Positions 1 to 9,373 of a stretch of 64,000 nucleotides of DNA are shown in pieces (positions within the stretch are counted from its first letter, which is position 1; each line of letters opens with the position of its first letter). The notes under the pieces are model-generated. The model saw only the letters and a list, made by a program, of their open reading frames with translations, was not told the origin of the DNA and ran no database searches. This DNA comes from Dehalococcoides mccartyi (lineage in GTDB: Bacteria > Chloroflexota > Dehalococcoidia > Dehalococcoidales > Dehalococcoidaceae): positions 1,116,001 to 1,180,000 of the forward strand of contig NZ_CP013074.1 of the NCBI RefSeq assembly GCF_001889305.1, in the 5' to 3' direction. Made by a program: the position numbers and the translations under genes.

Positions 1-1
1 C

Positions 2-661
2 CGCAGCGCACCTGACTACGGGCAGATTGACTTTGTACGCAAGATAAGCACACCCGCAGCCTACGAATGGCAAAAGGAAAAACCCTCTTTTGCCGGGTTT
101 CATATAGCGGTACTGGACTGCGGGCTTAAGTACTCTATACTTAACCAGCTGAAATCCCACGGCTGCAAGGTAAGCGTTTTGCCCTGCACTGCCAGCCCGC
201 AAGACATAGATGCCCTTAATCCCGACGGGGTGCTTCTTTCACCCGGCCCCGGCAACCCTGAACTGTTGGACTATCTGGTAAATACAGTCAGATACGCCTG
301 TGAAAAATACCCGGTCATGGGCATATGTCTGGGAAACCAGCTGATAGGCAAAGTCTTCGGTGCTAAAACATTCAAACTGAAGTTCGGCCACAGGGGCGGA
401 AACCACCCGGTTAAAGACCTTACCAGCGGGCGGGTATATATAACCTCACAAAATCACGGCTACTCCCTTGACCCCGCCACCCTGAAAGAAGGGCTGGAGG
501 TCAGCCACATAAACCTGAATGACGGCACGGTGGAAGGGCTTCGCCACCGCGAACTGCCAGTGTTCTCCATACAGTACCACTCCGAAGCTTCACCCGGCCC
601 GATGGATTCCACCTACCTGTTCAAACAGTTTGTGGAAACGATAAAACAAACCAAAAAGTAG
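2..661 (+). CDS. carA: carbamoyl-phosphate synthase small subunit, C-terminal part (cut by window start)
   Basis: This is the glutamine amidotransferase subunit that releases ammonia from glutamine for carbamoyl phosphate, the precursor of pyrimidines and arginine. The frame is open from base 2, so the N-terminal domain lies outside the window. The class I amidotransferase domain is complete: the nucleophile elbow MGICLGNQ carries the catalytic Cys, and YHSEASPGP near the C-terminus carries the His-Glu pair. A RxAPDYG-like linker is read at the very start. It is followed 55 bp later by carB, its large-subunit partner, so the two are surely one operon. Identification is secure; only the 5' end is missing. 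Confidence 0.95.
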   Translation, partial: RSAPDYGQIDFVRKISTPAAYEWQKEKPSFAGFHIAVLDCGLKYSILNQLKSHGCKVSVLPCTASPQDIDALNPDGVLLSPGPGNPELLDYLVNTVRYACEKYPVMGICLGNQLIGKVFGAKTFKLKFGHRGGNHPVKDLTSGRVYITSQNHGYSLDPATLKEGLEVSHINLNDGTVEGLRHRELPVFSIQYHSEASPGPMDSTYLFKQFVETIKQTKK

Positions 662-716
662 CTGACACCACTCAGAGATGGATTAGTTGAGAAAGCAAAA
701 AGGAATATTAGAAGTG

Positions 717-3700
717 ATGAATAAACCCAAAAAAGTTCTTATTATCGGCTCCGGCCCGATTATCATCGGCCAGGCTGCCGAATTTGATTACGCCGGTACC
801 CAGGCCTGCAAAGCCATGCGCGAAGAAGGAGTGGAATCCATACTGGTAAATTCCAACCCGGCCACTATTATGACTGACGAAAATGTTGCGGACAGGGTGT
901 ATATTGAACCCCTGACTGTTGAATCTATAACCAAAATCATTGAAAAAGAACGGCCTGACGGTTTGCTGCCTACTTTAGGCGGGCAGACCGGGCTCAACCT
1001 GGCGGTAGACCTGGCAGATGCGGGCGTGCTTGCCAAGTACAATGTCCGTTCCCTGGGCACACCCATAAATACCATCCGCACTGCCGAAGACCGCGAACTT
1101 TTTAAAGAACTGCTGGCCAAAATAGGCGAACCTGTCCCCCCTTCGGAGACAGTAACCACCGCCGAAGACGCACTTAAAGTCGCCCGTAAAATAGGCCTGC
1201 CGGTAGTAATACGCCCGGCTTATACCCTAGGCGGTACAGGCGGCGGTTTTGCCCACAATTGGGATGAAGTTGAGGAAGTAGCCCAAACGGGACTGAATGC
1301 CTCCCCCATCCACCAGATACTGGTGGAAAAATCGGTTGCCGGCTGGAAGGAAATTGAATATGAAGTAATGCGTGACGGGGCGGACAACTGCATTACCATA
1401 TGCAACATGGAAAACTTTGACCCCATGGGAGTCCATACCGGAGACAGTATTGTAGTTGTCCCGGTGCAAACCCTTACCAACAAAGAATCCCAGATGCTGC
1501 GCACCGCTTCCATAAAGATAATACGGGCACTTGGTATTGAAGGAGGCTGTAACGTACAGCTTTCTTTAAACCCGAACGGCAATGAATATTATGTAATTGA
1601 GGTTAATCCCAGAGTATCCCGTTCATCAGCCCTGGCCAGCAAGGCTACCGGCTACCCCATTGCCAGAGTGGCGTCTAAAATAGCCATCGGCAAGCGGCTG
1701 GACGAAATACCAAACGCAGTTACCGGAAAGACATTGGCCTGCTTTGAGCCGGCCGTAGACTATATAGTAGCCAAAATCCCCCGCTTCCCCTTTGACAAGT
1801 TTGCACTCGGTGACCGCGGACTTGGCACCCAGATGAAAGCCACCGGCGAAGTAATGGCCATTGACCGCAGCTTTGAAGCGGCTATCCACAAATCTATCCG
1901 CTCTCTGGAGTTCGGCAAGAAAACCATACTCTGGGAAGACAGAAGCTGGATAATGGGGGATGATCTTTCCACCTATCCCCTGCACGCCCATGATACCCGC
2001 TTATGGGCAATACTGGCCGCTCTGCGCCGCGGGCATACACCCGAAGCTATTCATGAAAAAACCAAGATAGACAACTGGTTTTTATACAAACTTAAAAACA
2101 TTACCGATATGGAAAAACGCCTGCTTAAGGAAAACCTGACCCCGGAGCTGATGCTTCAAGCCAAAAAACTGGGTTTTTCTGATGAAGAAATAGCCACCCT
2201 GTCAGGCAAACTGGCCGAACAGATACGCCAGACACGCCTGGAGTGGAATATAAAACCGGTATTCAAAATGGTAGACACCTGTGCCGCCGAATTTGATGCC
2301 GCCACCCCTTACTTCTACTCCACTTATGACGAAGAAAATGAAGCTCTGCCTGAGAATATTAAAAAGGCCGTAGTCATAGGTTCAGGGCCTATCCGCATAG
2401 GTCAGGGTATAGAGTTTGACTACTGCTCGGTTCATGCCGCCTGGGCCTTGGAAAAGGCCGGCTTGCAGAGCATTATGATAAACTCCAACCCCGAAACGGT
2501 ATCTACAGATTTTGATACCTCAAACCGGCTTTATTTTGAATCTCTGGACGAAGAGAGTGTCCGGGATATACTGGAAAATGAAAACATTTCCGCCCCCGAA
2601 TCCACCCCCAGCATTGTCCAGTTCGGCGGGCAGACAGCTATAAATCTGGCCTCACCCCTTACCCGCAGCGGCAACCCCATTATCGGCTCATCAGCCGAAG
2701 CTATAGATTTAGCCGAAGACCGCCGCCGCTTTGAACGGCTGCTTTCGGAAATGGGTATACCCCAGGCGCCGGGTGCCGGCATAACCACTCTGGACGAAGC
2801 CCTGAGCATAGCTGAAAGCATTGGCTACCCGGTAGTAGTCCGCCCAAGTTACGTACTGGGGGGACGGGCTATGGAAATAGTCAGTGACGCATCTGACTTG
2901 ATACGTTATATGAGCGCCGCCATAGAGCTGAATACCGGACACCCCATTTTGATAGACAAATATTTGGTGGGCAAGGAAGTGGAAGTTGACGCCATTGCAG
3001 ACGGGGAAACCGTGTTTATCCCCGGCGTTATGGAACATATTGAACGGGCCGGCGTCCACAGCGGGGACTCTATGGCAGTCTATCCCACCCAAAACCTGAA
3101 TGCCCATGACCTGGCCACCATTTCGGACTATACCATACGCATAGGCAAAGCCCTGAACGTACGCGGGCTGATGAATATCCAGTTTGTAGTCTCCAAAGAC
3201 CCCGAAGGCGGAGATAATATAGTGTATGTGCTGGAAGTAAATCCCAGAGGTTCACGCACTGTACCCTTCCTCTCAAAAGTAACCGGCATACCCATGGTTG
3301 ACATCGCAGTGAACATAATGCTTGGTAAAACTATTAAAGAACAGGGTTATCAAAACGGGATTATGCCCAATACAGATTTGGTAGCCATAAAAGCGCCCGT
3401 TTTCTCCATGGCCAAGCTGATTGGGGTAGATACTTACCTTGGACCGGAAATGAAATCCACCGGCGAAGTCATGGGTGTTGACCACACCTTTAATAAAGCC
3501 CTGGTAAAAACCCTTCAGGCGGCATCTATAATGCTGCCCGAAAAAGGCACTCTTCTTTTCAGCGTAGCTGACCGTGACAAGGCCGAAGCCTTGCCCCTTA
3601 TCCGCACCCTGCACGGGCTGGGATATAATTTCTACGCCACCGAAGGCACTGCCGCCATGATGACCGCCGCCGGTATAACCGTTAAACAGATAAGCAAGAA

Positions 3701-3956
3701 GCTGGATGAGGGCCACCCCAATATTGTAGATATTATCCGCAACGGCACCGTCTGCGGGGTGATAAATACCATGACCGGCGGCCGGGTACCCCTTAGGGAC
3801 GGCTTTTATATCCGCCGGGCAGCCGCCGAACGCAAAGTGCCTTGCTTTACTTCTATGGATACCGCTAAAGCCGCAGTGGAAGCTTTGGCAAACGGCAACC
3901 GCCAGATAACGGTCTTGCCGCTGAATGAATACCGCCAGGGCAAAAGCGGCAGTTAG
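717..3956 (+). CDS. carB: carbamoyl-phosphate synthase large subunit
   Basis: The large subunit makes carbamoyl phosphate from bicarbonate, ammonia and two ATP. About 1079 residues with the expected duplicated architecture: each half starts with a nucleotide-binding motif (VLIIGSGPIIIGQAAEFDYA near the N-terminus, VVIGSGPIRIGQGIEFDY in the middle) followed by an ATP-grasp domain with EVNPRxSRSSA or EVNPRGSRTVP. The last ~140 residues form the MGS-like regulatory domain. The ATG at 717 gives MNKPKKVLIIG, the usual family start; GTG at 714 and an upstream TTG at 687 are alternatives. AAAGGA lies about 10 nt upstream. pyrK follows after 9 bp. Confidence 0.97.
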   Translation: MNKPKKVLIIGSGPIIIGQAAEFDYAGTQACKAMREEGVESILVNSNPATIMTDENVADRVYIEPLTVESITKIIEKERPDGLLPTLGGQTGLNLAVDLADAGVLAKYNVRSLGTPINTIRTAEDRELFKELLAKIGEPVPPSETVTTAEDALKVARKIGLPVVIRPAYTLGGTGGGFAHNWDEVEEVAQTGLNASPIHQILVEKSVAGWKEIEYEVMRDGADNCITICNMENFDPMGVHTGDSIVVVPVQTLTNKESQMLRTASIKIIRALGIEGGCNVQLSLNPNGNEYYVIEVNPRVSRSSALASKATGYPIARVASKIAIGKRLDEIPNAVTGKTLACFEPAVDYIVAKIPRFPFDKFALGDRGLGTQMKATGEVMAIDRSFEAAIHKSIRSLEFGKKTILWEDRSWIMGDDLSTYPLHAHDTRLWAILAALRRGHTPEAIHEKTKIDNWFLYKLKNITDMEKRLLKENLTPELMLQAKKLGFSDEEIATLSGKLAEQIRQTRLEWNIKPVFKMVDTCAAEFDAATPYFYSTYDEENEALPENIKKAVVIGSGPIRIGQGIEFDYCSVHAAWALEKAGLQSIMINSNPETVSTDFDTSNRLYFESLDEESVRDILENENISAPESTPSIVQFGGQTAINLASPLTRSGNPIIGSSAEAIDLAEDRRRFERLLSEMGIPQAPGAGITTLDEALSIAESIGYPVVVRPSYVLGGRAMEIVSDASDLIRYMSAAIELNTGHPILIDKYLVGKEVEVDAIADGETVFIPGVMEHIERAGVHSGDSMAVYPTQNLNAHDLATISDYTIRIGKALNVRGLMNIQFVVSKDPEGGDNIVYVLEVNPRGSRTVPFLSKVTGIPMVDIAVNIMLGKTIKEQGYQNGIMPNTDLVAIKAPVFSMAKLIGVDTYLGPEMKSTGEVMGVDHTFNKALVKTLQAASIMLPEKGTLLFSVADRDKAEALPLIRTLHGLGYNFYATEGTAAMMTAAGITVKQISKKLDEGHPNIVDIIRNGTVCGVINTMTGGRVPLRDGFYIRRAAAERKVPCFTSMDTAKAAVEALANGNRQITVLPLNEYRQGKSGS

Positions 3957-3965
3957 GAAAGTATT

Positions 3966-4751
3966 GTGACAACTACCCAGCTAAACCAGCTTTCAGCCAG
4001 TGTAATTGAAAATGAAGAGGTCATGCCCGGAATATACCGGATGTGGCTTGAAGCACCCGAAATAGCGGCTTCTGCCCGTCCGGGGCAGTTTGCCATGCTG
4101 TCCTGCGGCGGTGAAAACCTGCTCAGGAGGCCTATTTCCATCCACCAGTGCCACCAGGAAAACGGGCTTATCGCCCTGATGTATGCGGTGGTGGGAAAAG
4201 GCACAGACTGGCTTAGCAAACTTCAAACAGGAGACAGCCTTTCGGTGCTGGGCCCTTTGGGAAACGGCTTTCGGGTAAATGAGGAAAGCCGTCACCTGCT
4301 GCTCCTGGGGGGCGGGCTGGGTATCGCCCCGCTCCGTTTTCTGGCAGACGAAGCTTTAAAACAAGGCAAGCGGGTTAGTCTGATACAAGGTGCCAGAACC
4401 GAGCTTCAGGTCTGCCCTTCCCATTTGCTGCCGGAAGATGCCAGCTGCCATGTCACCACTGAAAACGGGACTATAGGCAAAAAAGGGCTTATTACCCACC
4501 ATCTGGCGGAGTTTCTGCCGGATACAGACCAGATAATTGCCTGCGGGCCTATGCCCATGCTAAAAGCCCTGGCAAAAGAACCCCAGTTGGGGAGCAAAGA
4601 TGTACAGGTTTCCCTGGAAGTACGCATGGCCTGCGGTCTGGGTATCTGCTACGGCTGTGCTGTAAAAACTGTCAAAGGCATGAAAACTGTCTGCCATGAC
4701 GGGCCGGTATTTGATATACGGGATATCCACTGGGACGAAGTAAAAATATAA
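3966..4751 (+). CDS. pyrK: dihydroorotate dehydrogenase electron-transfer subunit (PyrK type)
   Basis: A 261-residue FAD/[2Fe-2S] ferredoxin-reductase-like protein. PyrK passes electrons from dihydroorotate dehydrogenase B (PyrD) to NAD+. An FAD-binding RRPISI motif lies near residue 55 and a pyridine-nucleotide loop LLLGGGLGIAPL near 111. The C-terminal iron-sulfur motif has Cys223, Cys228, Cys231 and Cys243, the C-x4-C-x2-C-x11-C pattern of PyrK. GTG start with AGGAAAG 6 nt upstream; only 9 bp separate it from carB, so it belongs to the pyrimidine operon. No pyrD is in the window. A PyrK-like sulfide dehydrogenase subunit is possible in principle, but the carAB context favours pyrimidine synthesis. 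Confidence 0.9.
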   Translation: MTTTQLNQLSASVIENEEVMPGIYRMWLEAPEIAASARPGQFAMLSCGGENLLRRPISIHQCHQENGLIALMYAVVGKGTDWLSKLQTGDSLSVLGPLGNGFRVNEESRHLLLLGGGLGIAPLRFLADEALKQGKRVSLIQGARTELQVCPSHLLPEDASCHVTTENGTIGKKGLITHHLAEFLPDTDQIIACGPMPMLKALAKEPQLGSKDVQVSLEVRMACGLGICYGCAVKTVKGMKTVCHDGPVFDIRDIHWDEVKI

Positions 4752-4777
4752 CACCGTCACTGATTACCTGATAAATA

Positions 4778-4805
4778 AAAAGGGGCTTTTAAAAGCCCCT
4801 TTCAT
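4778..4805. terminator. bidirectional rho-independent terminator
   Basis: Hairpin of AAGGGGCTTTT pairing with AAAAGCCCCTT, with an A-run before and a T-run after. It sits between the convergent pyrK (plus) and folE (minus) and can serve both. Confidence 0.85.
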
Positions 4806-4822
4806 TTTTCTTCTAAAAATCC

Positions 4823-5392
4823 TCAGCTTTTGTGCTGGATAAGTGAGAGAAACTCTGCTCTGGCAGCGGGTGACTTATGGAAACTGCCCCGCAGTGCCGA
4901 GGTTATTACCCGGCTGCCGGGCTTTTTGATGCCCCGCATCACCATGCACATATGCTCAGCCTCTATCACCACCGCCACCCCGTCACACTTCAGCCCATCT
5001 ATAATAGCATCTGCAATCTGGGTAGCCATACGTTCCTGTATCTGGGGGCGTTTGGCATAAATTTCCACTACTCTGGCAAGTTTGCTTATACCCACTACCC
5101 GCCCGTCAATATTGGGTATGTATCCTATATGAACCACCCCTGAGAAGGGCAGCAGGTGATGCTCACACATAGAGTAAAAGGGTATATCTTTTATAATCAC
5201 CATCTCACGGTGGCCAAGCTCATAGCCCACCCGCAAGACTTCGGCTGGGTCTTGGTTCATACCCGAAAACAGTTCGGCATACATCTGGGCTACCCGTCTG
5301 GGAGTTTCCTTAAGACCTTCCCGGTCAGGGTCTTCGCCAATAGCTAAGAGCATGTTTTGCACCGACTGTTTTATTGCCTGTTCATCAAACAT
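4823..5392 (-). CDS. folE: GTP cyclohydrolase I
   Basis: Converts GTP to 7,8-dihydroneopterin triphosphate, the first step to tetrahydrofolate (and to queuosine-type deazapurines). At 189 residues it has the normal type IA length. The family signature [12 protein letters not shown] supplies zinc ligands Cys76 and His79, and Cys149 in EHMCMVMRG the third; the Arg and Lys of RGIKKPGS and the C-terminal fold are intact. It is the last gene of the minus-strand run ppi-hom-thrC-folE, 33 bp after thrC, and ends at the shared terminator. Folate supply also matches the downstream formyl-THF enzyme PurU at 38.7 kb. Confidence 0.96.
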   Translation of the reverse strand: MFDEQAIKQSVQNMLLAIGEDPDREGLKETPRRVAQMYAELFSGMNQDPAEVLRVGYELGHREMVIIKDIPFYSMCEHHLLPFSGVVHIGYIPNIDGRVVGISKLARVVEIYAKRPQIQERMATQIADAIIDGLKCDGVAVVIEAEHMCMVMRGIKKPGSRVITSALRGSFHKSPAARAEFLSLIQHKS

Positions 5393-5425
5393 TTATCAGT
5401 TCTCCAGAATTATTAAGCCGGAAAC

Positions 5426-6472
5426 CTACCAGCCCAGTACTTTTTCCACTGCCCCAAGGCTGGCTTCGGTTTCGGAAAAACCGCCCGCCCCTTTTATGGC
5501 AATATCGCTGTCCTTAAGGCCGTTTCCGGTAACCACACATACAACCTGGCTTGAGGAAAAATCCTGCCCGCCCTTAATACGTTTTATCAGCCCAGCCAAA
5601 GGTGCGGCCGAGGCCGGCTCACCGAAAATACCGGCTGATGCCATTTTATGATAAGCAGCCATTATTTCGGCATCTGAAACCATATCTATAATCCCGCCTG
5701 ACTGGTCTCTGGCTTCCTCGGCCTTTTTCCAGGAAGCAGGATTACCTATGCGGATAGCAGTGGCCAGTGTTTCAGGCTCGGCAATAGCATGGCCGCGGAC
5801 AATGGGGGCGGCCCCTTCGGCCTGAAAACCCATCATTTTGGGCAGGGAAGCGGCTTTACCCAGCTGGTGGTATTCTTTAAAACCTTTCCAGTAGGCAGTA
5901 ATATTGCCGGCATTACCCACCGGTATAAACAAAAAGTCAGGCGCTTTGCCTAAAGCGTCTACAATCTCAAAAGCAGATGTTTTCTGGCCTTCTATACGGT
6001 ATGGATTAACCGAGTTAACCAGCGCCACCTTGTGCTTCTCAGTCAGTTTGAAGACTATCTGCAGGGCTTGGTCAAAGTTGCCTTTTATCTGGATGATTTT
6101 TGCCCCGTAAACAATTGCCTGAGCCAGCTTGCCCAGGGCTATTTTGCCGGACGGGATAATTATAATGGATTCAAGCCCGCTGGCAGCCGCATAGGCGGTA
6201 GCCGAAGCGCTGGTATTGCCGGTGGAAGCACAAACTACTGCTTTAAAACCATCTTCAATAGCCTTGGCAACCGCCATGACCATACCCCGGTCCTTGAAAG
6301 AGCCGGTGGGATTACAGCCTTCCAGCTTGAAATAAAGCTCGGCTATTCCCAGTTCTTTTTCCAGCTTGGGGCAGCGCACCAGAGGCGTATCACCCTCCCC
6401 CAGCGTAAGTGAGGGGGTTTTATCTGTAACCGGCAGATATTTCCGGTAATGCTCAATGACACCCTGTTTCAT
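5426..6472 (-). CDS. thrC: threonine synthase
   Basis: PLP enzyme converting O-phosphohomoserine to threonine. 348 residues. The PLP lysine is Lys60 in [10 protein letters not shown], and the phosphate-binding [12 protein letters not shown] loop and the GNAGN motif follow. The 348-residue length fits the short class of threonine synthase (bacterial/archaeal fold type II). It lies 8 bp downstream of homoserine dehydrogenase on the same strand; homoserine kinase is not in this window. Distinction from cysteine synthase or threonine dehydratase rests on the GSFKDRG motif and the hom neighbour. Confidence 0.95.
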   Translation of the reverse strand: MKQGVIEHYRKYLPVTDKTPSLTLGEGDTPLVRCPKLEKELGIAELYFKLEGCNPTGSFKDRGMVMAVAKAIEDGFKAVVCASTGNTSASATAYAAASGLESIIIIPSGKIALGKLAQAIVYGAKIIQIKGNFDQALQIVFKLTEKHKVALVNSVNPYRIEGQKTSAFEIVDALGKAPDFLFIPVGNAGNITAYWKGFKEYHQLGKAASLPKMMGFQAEGAAPIVRGHAIAEPETLATAIRIGNPASWKKAEEARDQSGGIIDMVSDAEIMAAYHKMASAGIFGEPASAAPLAGLIKRIKGGQDFSSSQVVCVVTGNGLKDSDIAIKGAGGFSETEASLGAVEKVLGW

Positions 6473-6480
6473 ATATTCTC

Positions 6481-7782
6481 CTAAATACCTACCCGAACAA
6501 AATTATTTATATCCTTTACTTTATCCAGCCCGCCCAGCTCTACCAGCGCCTGCTGGACAGAGGCTTCTTTGGCGGGGTGGGTCATGATAACTATCTCGGC
6601 AGTCAGGTTTTCTTCGTCTGTTTCTTTCTGAATTACCGACGAAATGCTGATATTATGGTCACCCAGCACCTTGGCAATAAGGGCCAGCACACCCGGAGAA
6701 TCGGTCACTGTCATCCGCAGGTAATAACGGGTGAGAATATCGCTCATGGGTTTTACGCCCAGAGGTTTGTCCATATTCCAGCGCATGCGGTTACCCACCC
6801 CCAGGTGGATATCCTGCGCCGCCGCCAGCACATCCGCCACCACCGCACTGGAAGTGGCCGAAGCACCAGCCCCCTGTCCCTGAAAGAGCACCGGCCCGAC
6901 TAAATCACCCTCTACCAATACGGCATTGAAAACCCCGTCCACCTTGGCCAGCCACTCATCCTTGGGCAAAAAGACCGGGTGAACCCTGGCTTCTATCTGG
7001 CCGTTGCCGGGTTTGGTGATAGCCAGCAGCTTTATGTTAAACCCAAGCTCATCCGCATAGCAGAAATCACGGCTGGTCAGGCGGGAGATACCTTCACGGT
7101 AAATATCTTCCGGTTTAACCTTACACTGAAAGTTTATGGAAGCCATAATGGCCAGTTTATAAACAGCATCCGTGCCTTCTATGTCATTAGACGGGTTGGC
7201 TTCGGCATAACCCAGAGACTGGGCCTGTTTCAGGGCAGTCTCAAAGTCCAGCCCTTCTTTGGCCATACGGGTCAGGATATAGTTGGTAGTCCCGTTGATA
7301 ATGGCATAAATGCCATTTATATGGTTGGCGGCTAAATCATACTGAAAGGGGGAGATAAGCGGTATTCCCCCGCCCACGCTGGCTTCGCAGCGCAGGCCGG
7401 TATTATTTTCCCTGGCCAGTTTGACCAGTTCCGGAGCATGCTTGGCAATAACCTCTTTATTGGAGGTAACCACACATTTACCCATTTTCAGCCCGCGGGA
7501 AAGCAGGTTGAAAGCGGGGTATTCCCCGCCTATAGCTTCCACCACAATATCCAGACCGGGGGTATTAAAAAAGTCATCCTCATCAGTAGTAAGCACGCCT
7601 TCGGGCAAGACCTTTGCCAGAGGGCGGTTCATATCCTGAGGGAGAACCTTTACCTTTTTCAGTTTCAGGGGGAAGCCCAGCTGGGCAGAAAGGAATCCTT
7701 CCCTTTCATGGAGCACTTTGGACACCTGTCCGGCTACTACTCCCAGACCGATAACTCCTACCCCTATATACTTTTTTTCCAT
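6481..7782 (-). CDS. hom: homoserine dehydrogenase with C-terminal ACT domain
   Basis: Reduces aspartate semialdehyde to homoserine for threonine and methionine. 433 residues: N-terminal Rossmann fold ([12 protein letters not shown]), catalytic domain with the conserved GGGIPLI and NGTTNYIL segments, and an ACT domain from about residue 355 ([20 protein letters not shown]), which in this family senses threonine. ATG start; 20 bp after the upstream prolyl isomerase gene and 8 bp before thrC. Complete, nothing unusual. Confidence 0.97.
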   Translation of the reverse strand: MEKKYIGVGVIGLGVVAGQVSKVLHEREGFLSAQLGFPLKLKKVKVLPQDMNRPLAKVLPEGVLTTDEDDFFNTPGLDIVVEAIGGEYPAFNLLSRGLKMGKCVVTSNKEVIAKHAPELVKLARENNTGLRCEASVGGGIPLISPFQYDLAANHINGIYAIINGTTNYILTRMAKEGLDFETALKQAQSLGYAEANPSNDIEGTDAVYKLAIMASINFQCKVKPEDIYREGISRLTSRDFCYADELGFNIKLLAITKPGNGQIEARVHPVFLPKDEWLAKVDGVFNAVLVEGDLVGPVLFQGQGAGASATSSAVVADVLAAAQDIHLGVGNRMRWNMDKPLGVKPMSDILTRYYLRMTVTDSPGVLALIAKVLGDHNISISSVIQKETDEENLTAEIVIMTHPAKEASVQQALVELGGLDKVKDINNFVRVGI

Positions 7783-7802
7783 TGAAATTGTCCCCTATCC
7801 TA

Positions 7803-9068
7803 TTAGTCCAGCTGGTTTATAGCAAAGGTAATAAGATCATCACTAAATGTATTGGTCAGCTTATCCAGATTGGCATTTTTAAGATCAGTGGTCCACTGTT
7901 CAAGTTTGTTATTTATAAGAAGGGTGCGGTCATCTTCGCTGAGCTCACGGTTTTCGTCAATACTCTTCAGACGGACTATCCAGCACCCGCCGCGGGTGTA
8001 ATTGGTATCATCCTGAATGGGGTCAAGAACAGTATTCAGCTCTACGTCCGTGGCAAAAATGATATCAGCCACGTTTTCCGGTACGCTAGAGAAGGTTATC
8101 CAGTCCATATCCCCCCGGTTTTCTTCAACATTGGCCAGCTGTGAATACTCGACCGCCAAATCACCCCAGTCTTCACCGGCTTCCAAACGAGCTTTCACCT
8201 CAAGTGCCACCTGTTCCGAAGGAAGCAGCATGCCCAGGGTGTGAATCTGCTCTGAATCAGTCTTGCGTTCCAATACTTCTATCAGCCAGTAAGCCCTTTG
8301 CTTGCTTACGTCAGCATCCTGTACCAGAGTATAATCGTACCCTGTAGTTGAAAAAATATACTTTTCCAATATCGCTGAACCATAGAGTGACGTTATGGTA
8401 TTGGCAGGTTTAAAGTCTATAGCGCCTTCGTCAGTTTTGGTATTGGATTCCAAAGACAATTCGGCAGCCTTAGCGGCAAACTCTTCATCAGTAGTTATAC
8501 CTGCCAGTACTTCACTGGCGGCATTTTCGCTTTCAAGGAGCATAGCCAGCGCTTCGCGCTGTTCAGTCGTTTGGGGTACCTGCGGGTCAAAATATTCGGT
8601 CTTCAGCAGGTTAGTCAGCAGGCTTGCCCGGACAATATCCCGCACAGCAGGCACATCATTCAAACTATTTTCCTCTATAGCGGTATCAATCTCATCTTCA
8701 GATATGGTGTAACCCATTTCAGCCGCTTTTTCCACCATAAGCTGGTTCAGCTGAATTCTCTCCGCCACTGCGTCTATAAAATAATAGGCATAGGTGGAAT
8801 CACCACCTGTAAAATGCTTAAGGGCATCTACGAAATAAGCTACATTGTATTTGGTATCACCAACGGTAAGCACGGTGGTATGCATGGGTTTATACTGTTC
8901 TACATACCAGCCTTTGTATACACCTATACCCACCAGAGCCAAAACAATGCCTATTACCGAAAGCCCGGTGGCAAAGATTATCCTCTGGCGTTTCTTTTGA
9001 GCTTCAAATTTAGCTACCTGATGTTTGCTGTAATGGCGTTTTACGGGTTGCTGCGGTTTCTTGGCCAA
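7803..9068 (-). CDS. membrane-anchored SurA/parvulin-like peptidyl-prolyl isomerase
   Basis: 421 residues. A basic cytoplasmic N-terminus (about 30 residues, many Lys/Arg) is followed by one membrane segment, roughly residues 30-50, so the rest lies outside the membrane. The outer part starts with a SurA-N/trigger-like helical region (VGDTKYNVAYFVDAL) and ends with a parvulin-like rotamase domain with the typical EDWGDLAVEYS and GGCWIVRL elements. Such proteins assist folding of exported proteins. TTG start, set by AGGGGGAT about 9 nt upstream. First gene of the run leading into hom-thrC-folE; the link to amino acid synthesis looks incidental. Confidence 0.8.
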   Translation of the reverse strand: MAKKPQQPVKRHYSKHQVAKFEAQKKRQRIIFATGLSVIGIVLALVGIGVYKGWYVEQYKPMHTTVLTVGDTKYNVAYFVDALKHFTGGDSTYAYYFIDAVAERIQLNQLMVEKAAEMGYTISEDEIDTAIEENSLNDVPAVRDIVRASLLTNLLKTEYFDPQVPQTTEQREALAMLLESENAASEVLAGITTDEEFAAKAAELSLESNTKTDEGAIDFKPANTITSLYGSAILEKYIFSTTGYDYTLVQDADVSKQRAYWLIEVLERKTDSEQIHTLGMLLPSEQVALEVKARLEAGEDWGDLAVEYSQLANVEENRGDMDWITFSSVPENVADIIFATDVELNTVLDPIQDDTNYTRGGCWIVRLKSIDENRELSEDDRTLLINNKLEQWTTDLKNANLDKLTNTFSDDLITFAINQLD

Positions 9069-9194
9069 TTTTGTTTATCCCCCTAATACTATCCTGGTAC
9101 TTAAAACAACCCTCGTCATAAAAAGGGCAGTTTGTTGTCCATAAATCCCTTCTCCGCTTTTGTTTTCACACCTCTGCGGAAAGAAAGTCACATA

Positions 9195-9223
9195 ATTATA
9201 GATTCTACCAATATATAACGCAA
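9195..9223 (-). promoter_or_regulatory. sigma70-type promoter for the isomerase-hom-thrC-folE run
   Basis: On the minus strand: TTGCGT (9223-9218), 17-bp spacer, TATAAT (9200-9195). Predicted start near 9188, giving a leader of about 120 nt before the TTG at 9068. Confidence 0.65.
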
Positions 9224-9235
9224 CGCATCAGTTTT

Positions 9236-9254
9236 GGTTAAACTTGATTTAACC
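9236..9254. promoter_or_regulatory. palindrome in the divergent 9.07-9.37 kb intergenic region
   Basis: GGTTAAA-CTTGA-TTTAACC is a perfect 7-bp inverted repeat in the 305-bp gap between the divergent isomerase and nucleotidyltransferase genes. A weak plus-strand promoter (TTGATT at 9244, TAAGAT at 9268, 18-bp spacer) overlaps it, so it may be an operator for the nucleotidyltransferase. The rest of the gap shows no gene. Confidence 0.4.
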
Positions 9255-9373
9255 GCCCCGAATATATTAAGATAAGCTCTCATTACTAATATACACTTAT
9301 CCATTCGTTATCCTTTTTTCTGTACCCTATCCCTCTTAGCTTGTAGAATTTGCTTGGAAGAGAACAAGAACCG

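Noticed and set aside
1626-1991. Long minus-strand frames inside carB and other large genes
   Set aside because: They are antisense shadows of conserved genes with no ribosome sites or motifs.
9116-9142. Minus-strand 8-residue open frame in the isomerase leader (MDNKLPFL) with AAGGGA upstream, as a possible attenuation peptide
   Set aside because: No run of Thr, Ile or Met codons and no alternating terminator hairpins, so attenuation of the hom-thrC operon is not supported.
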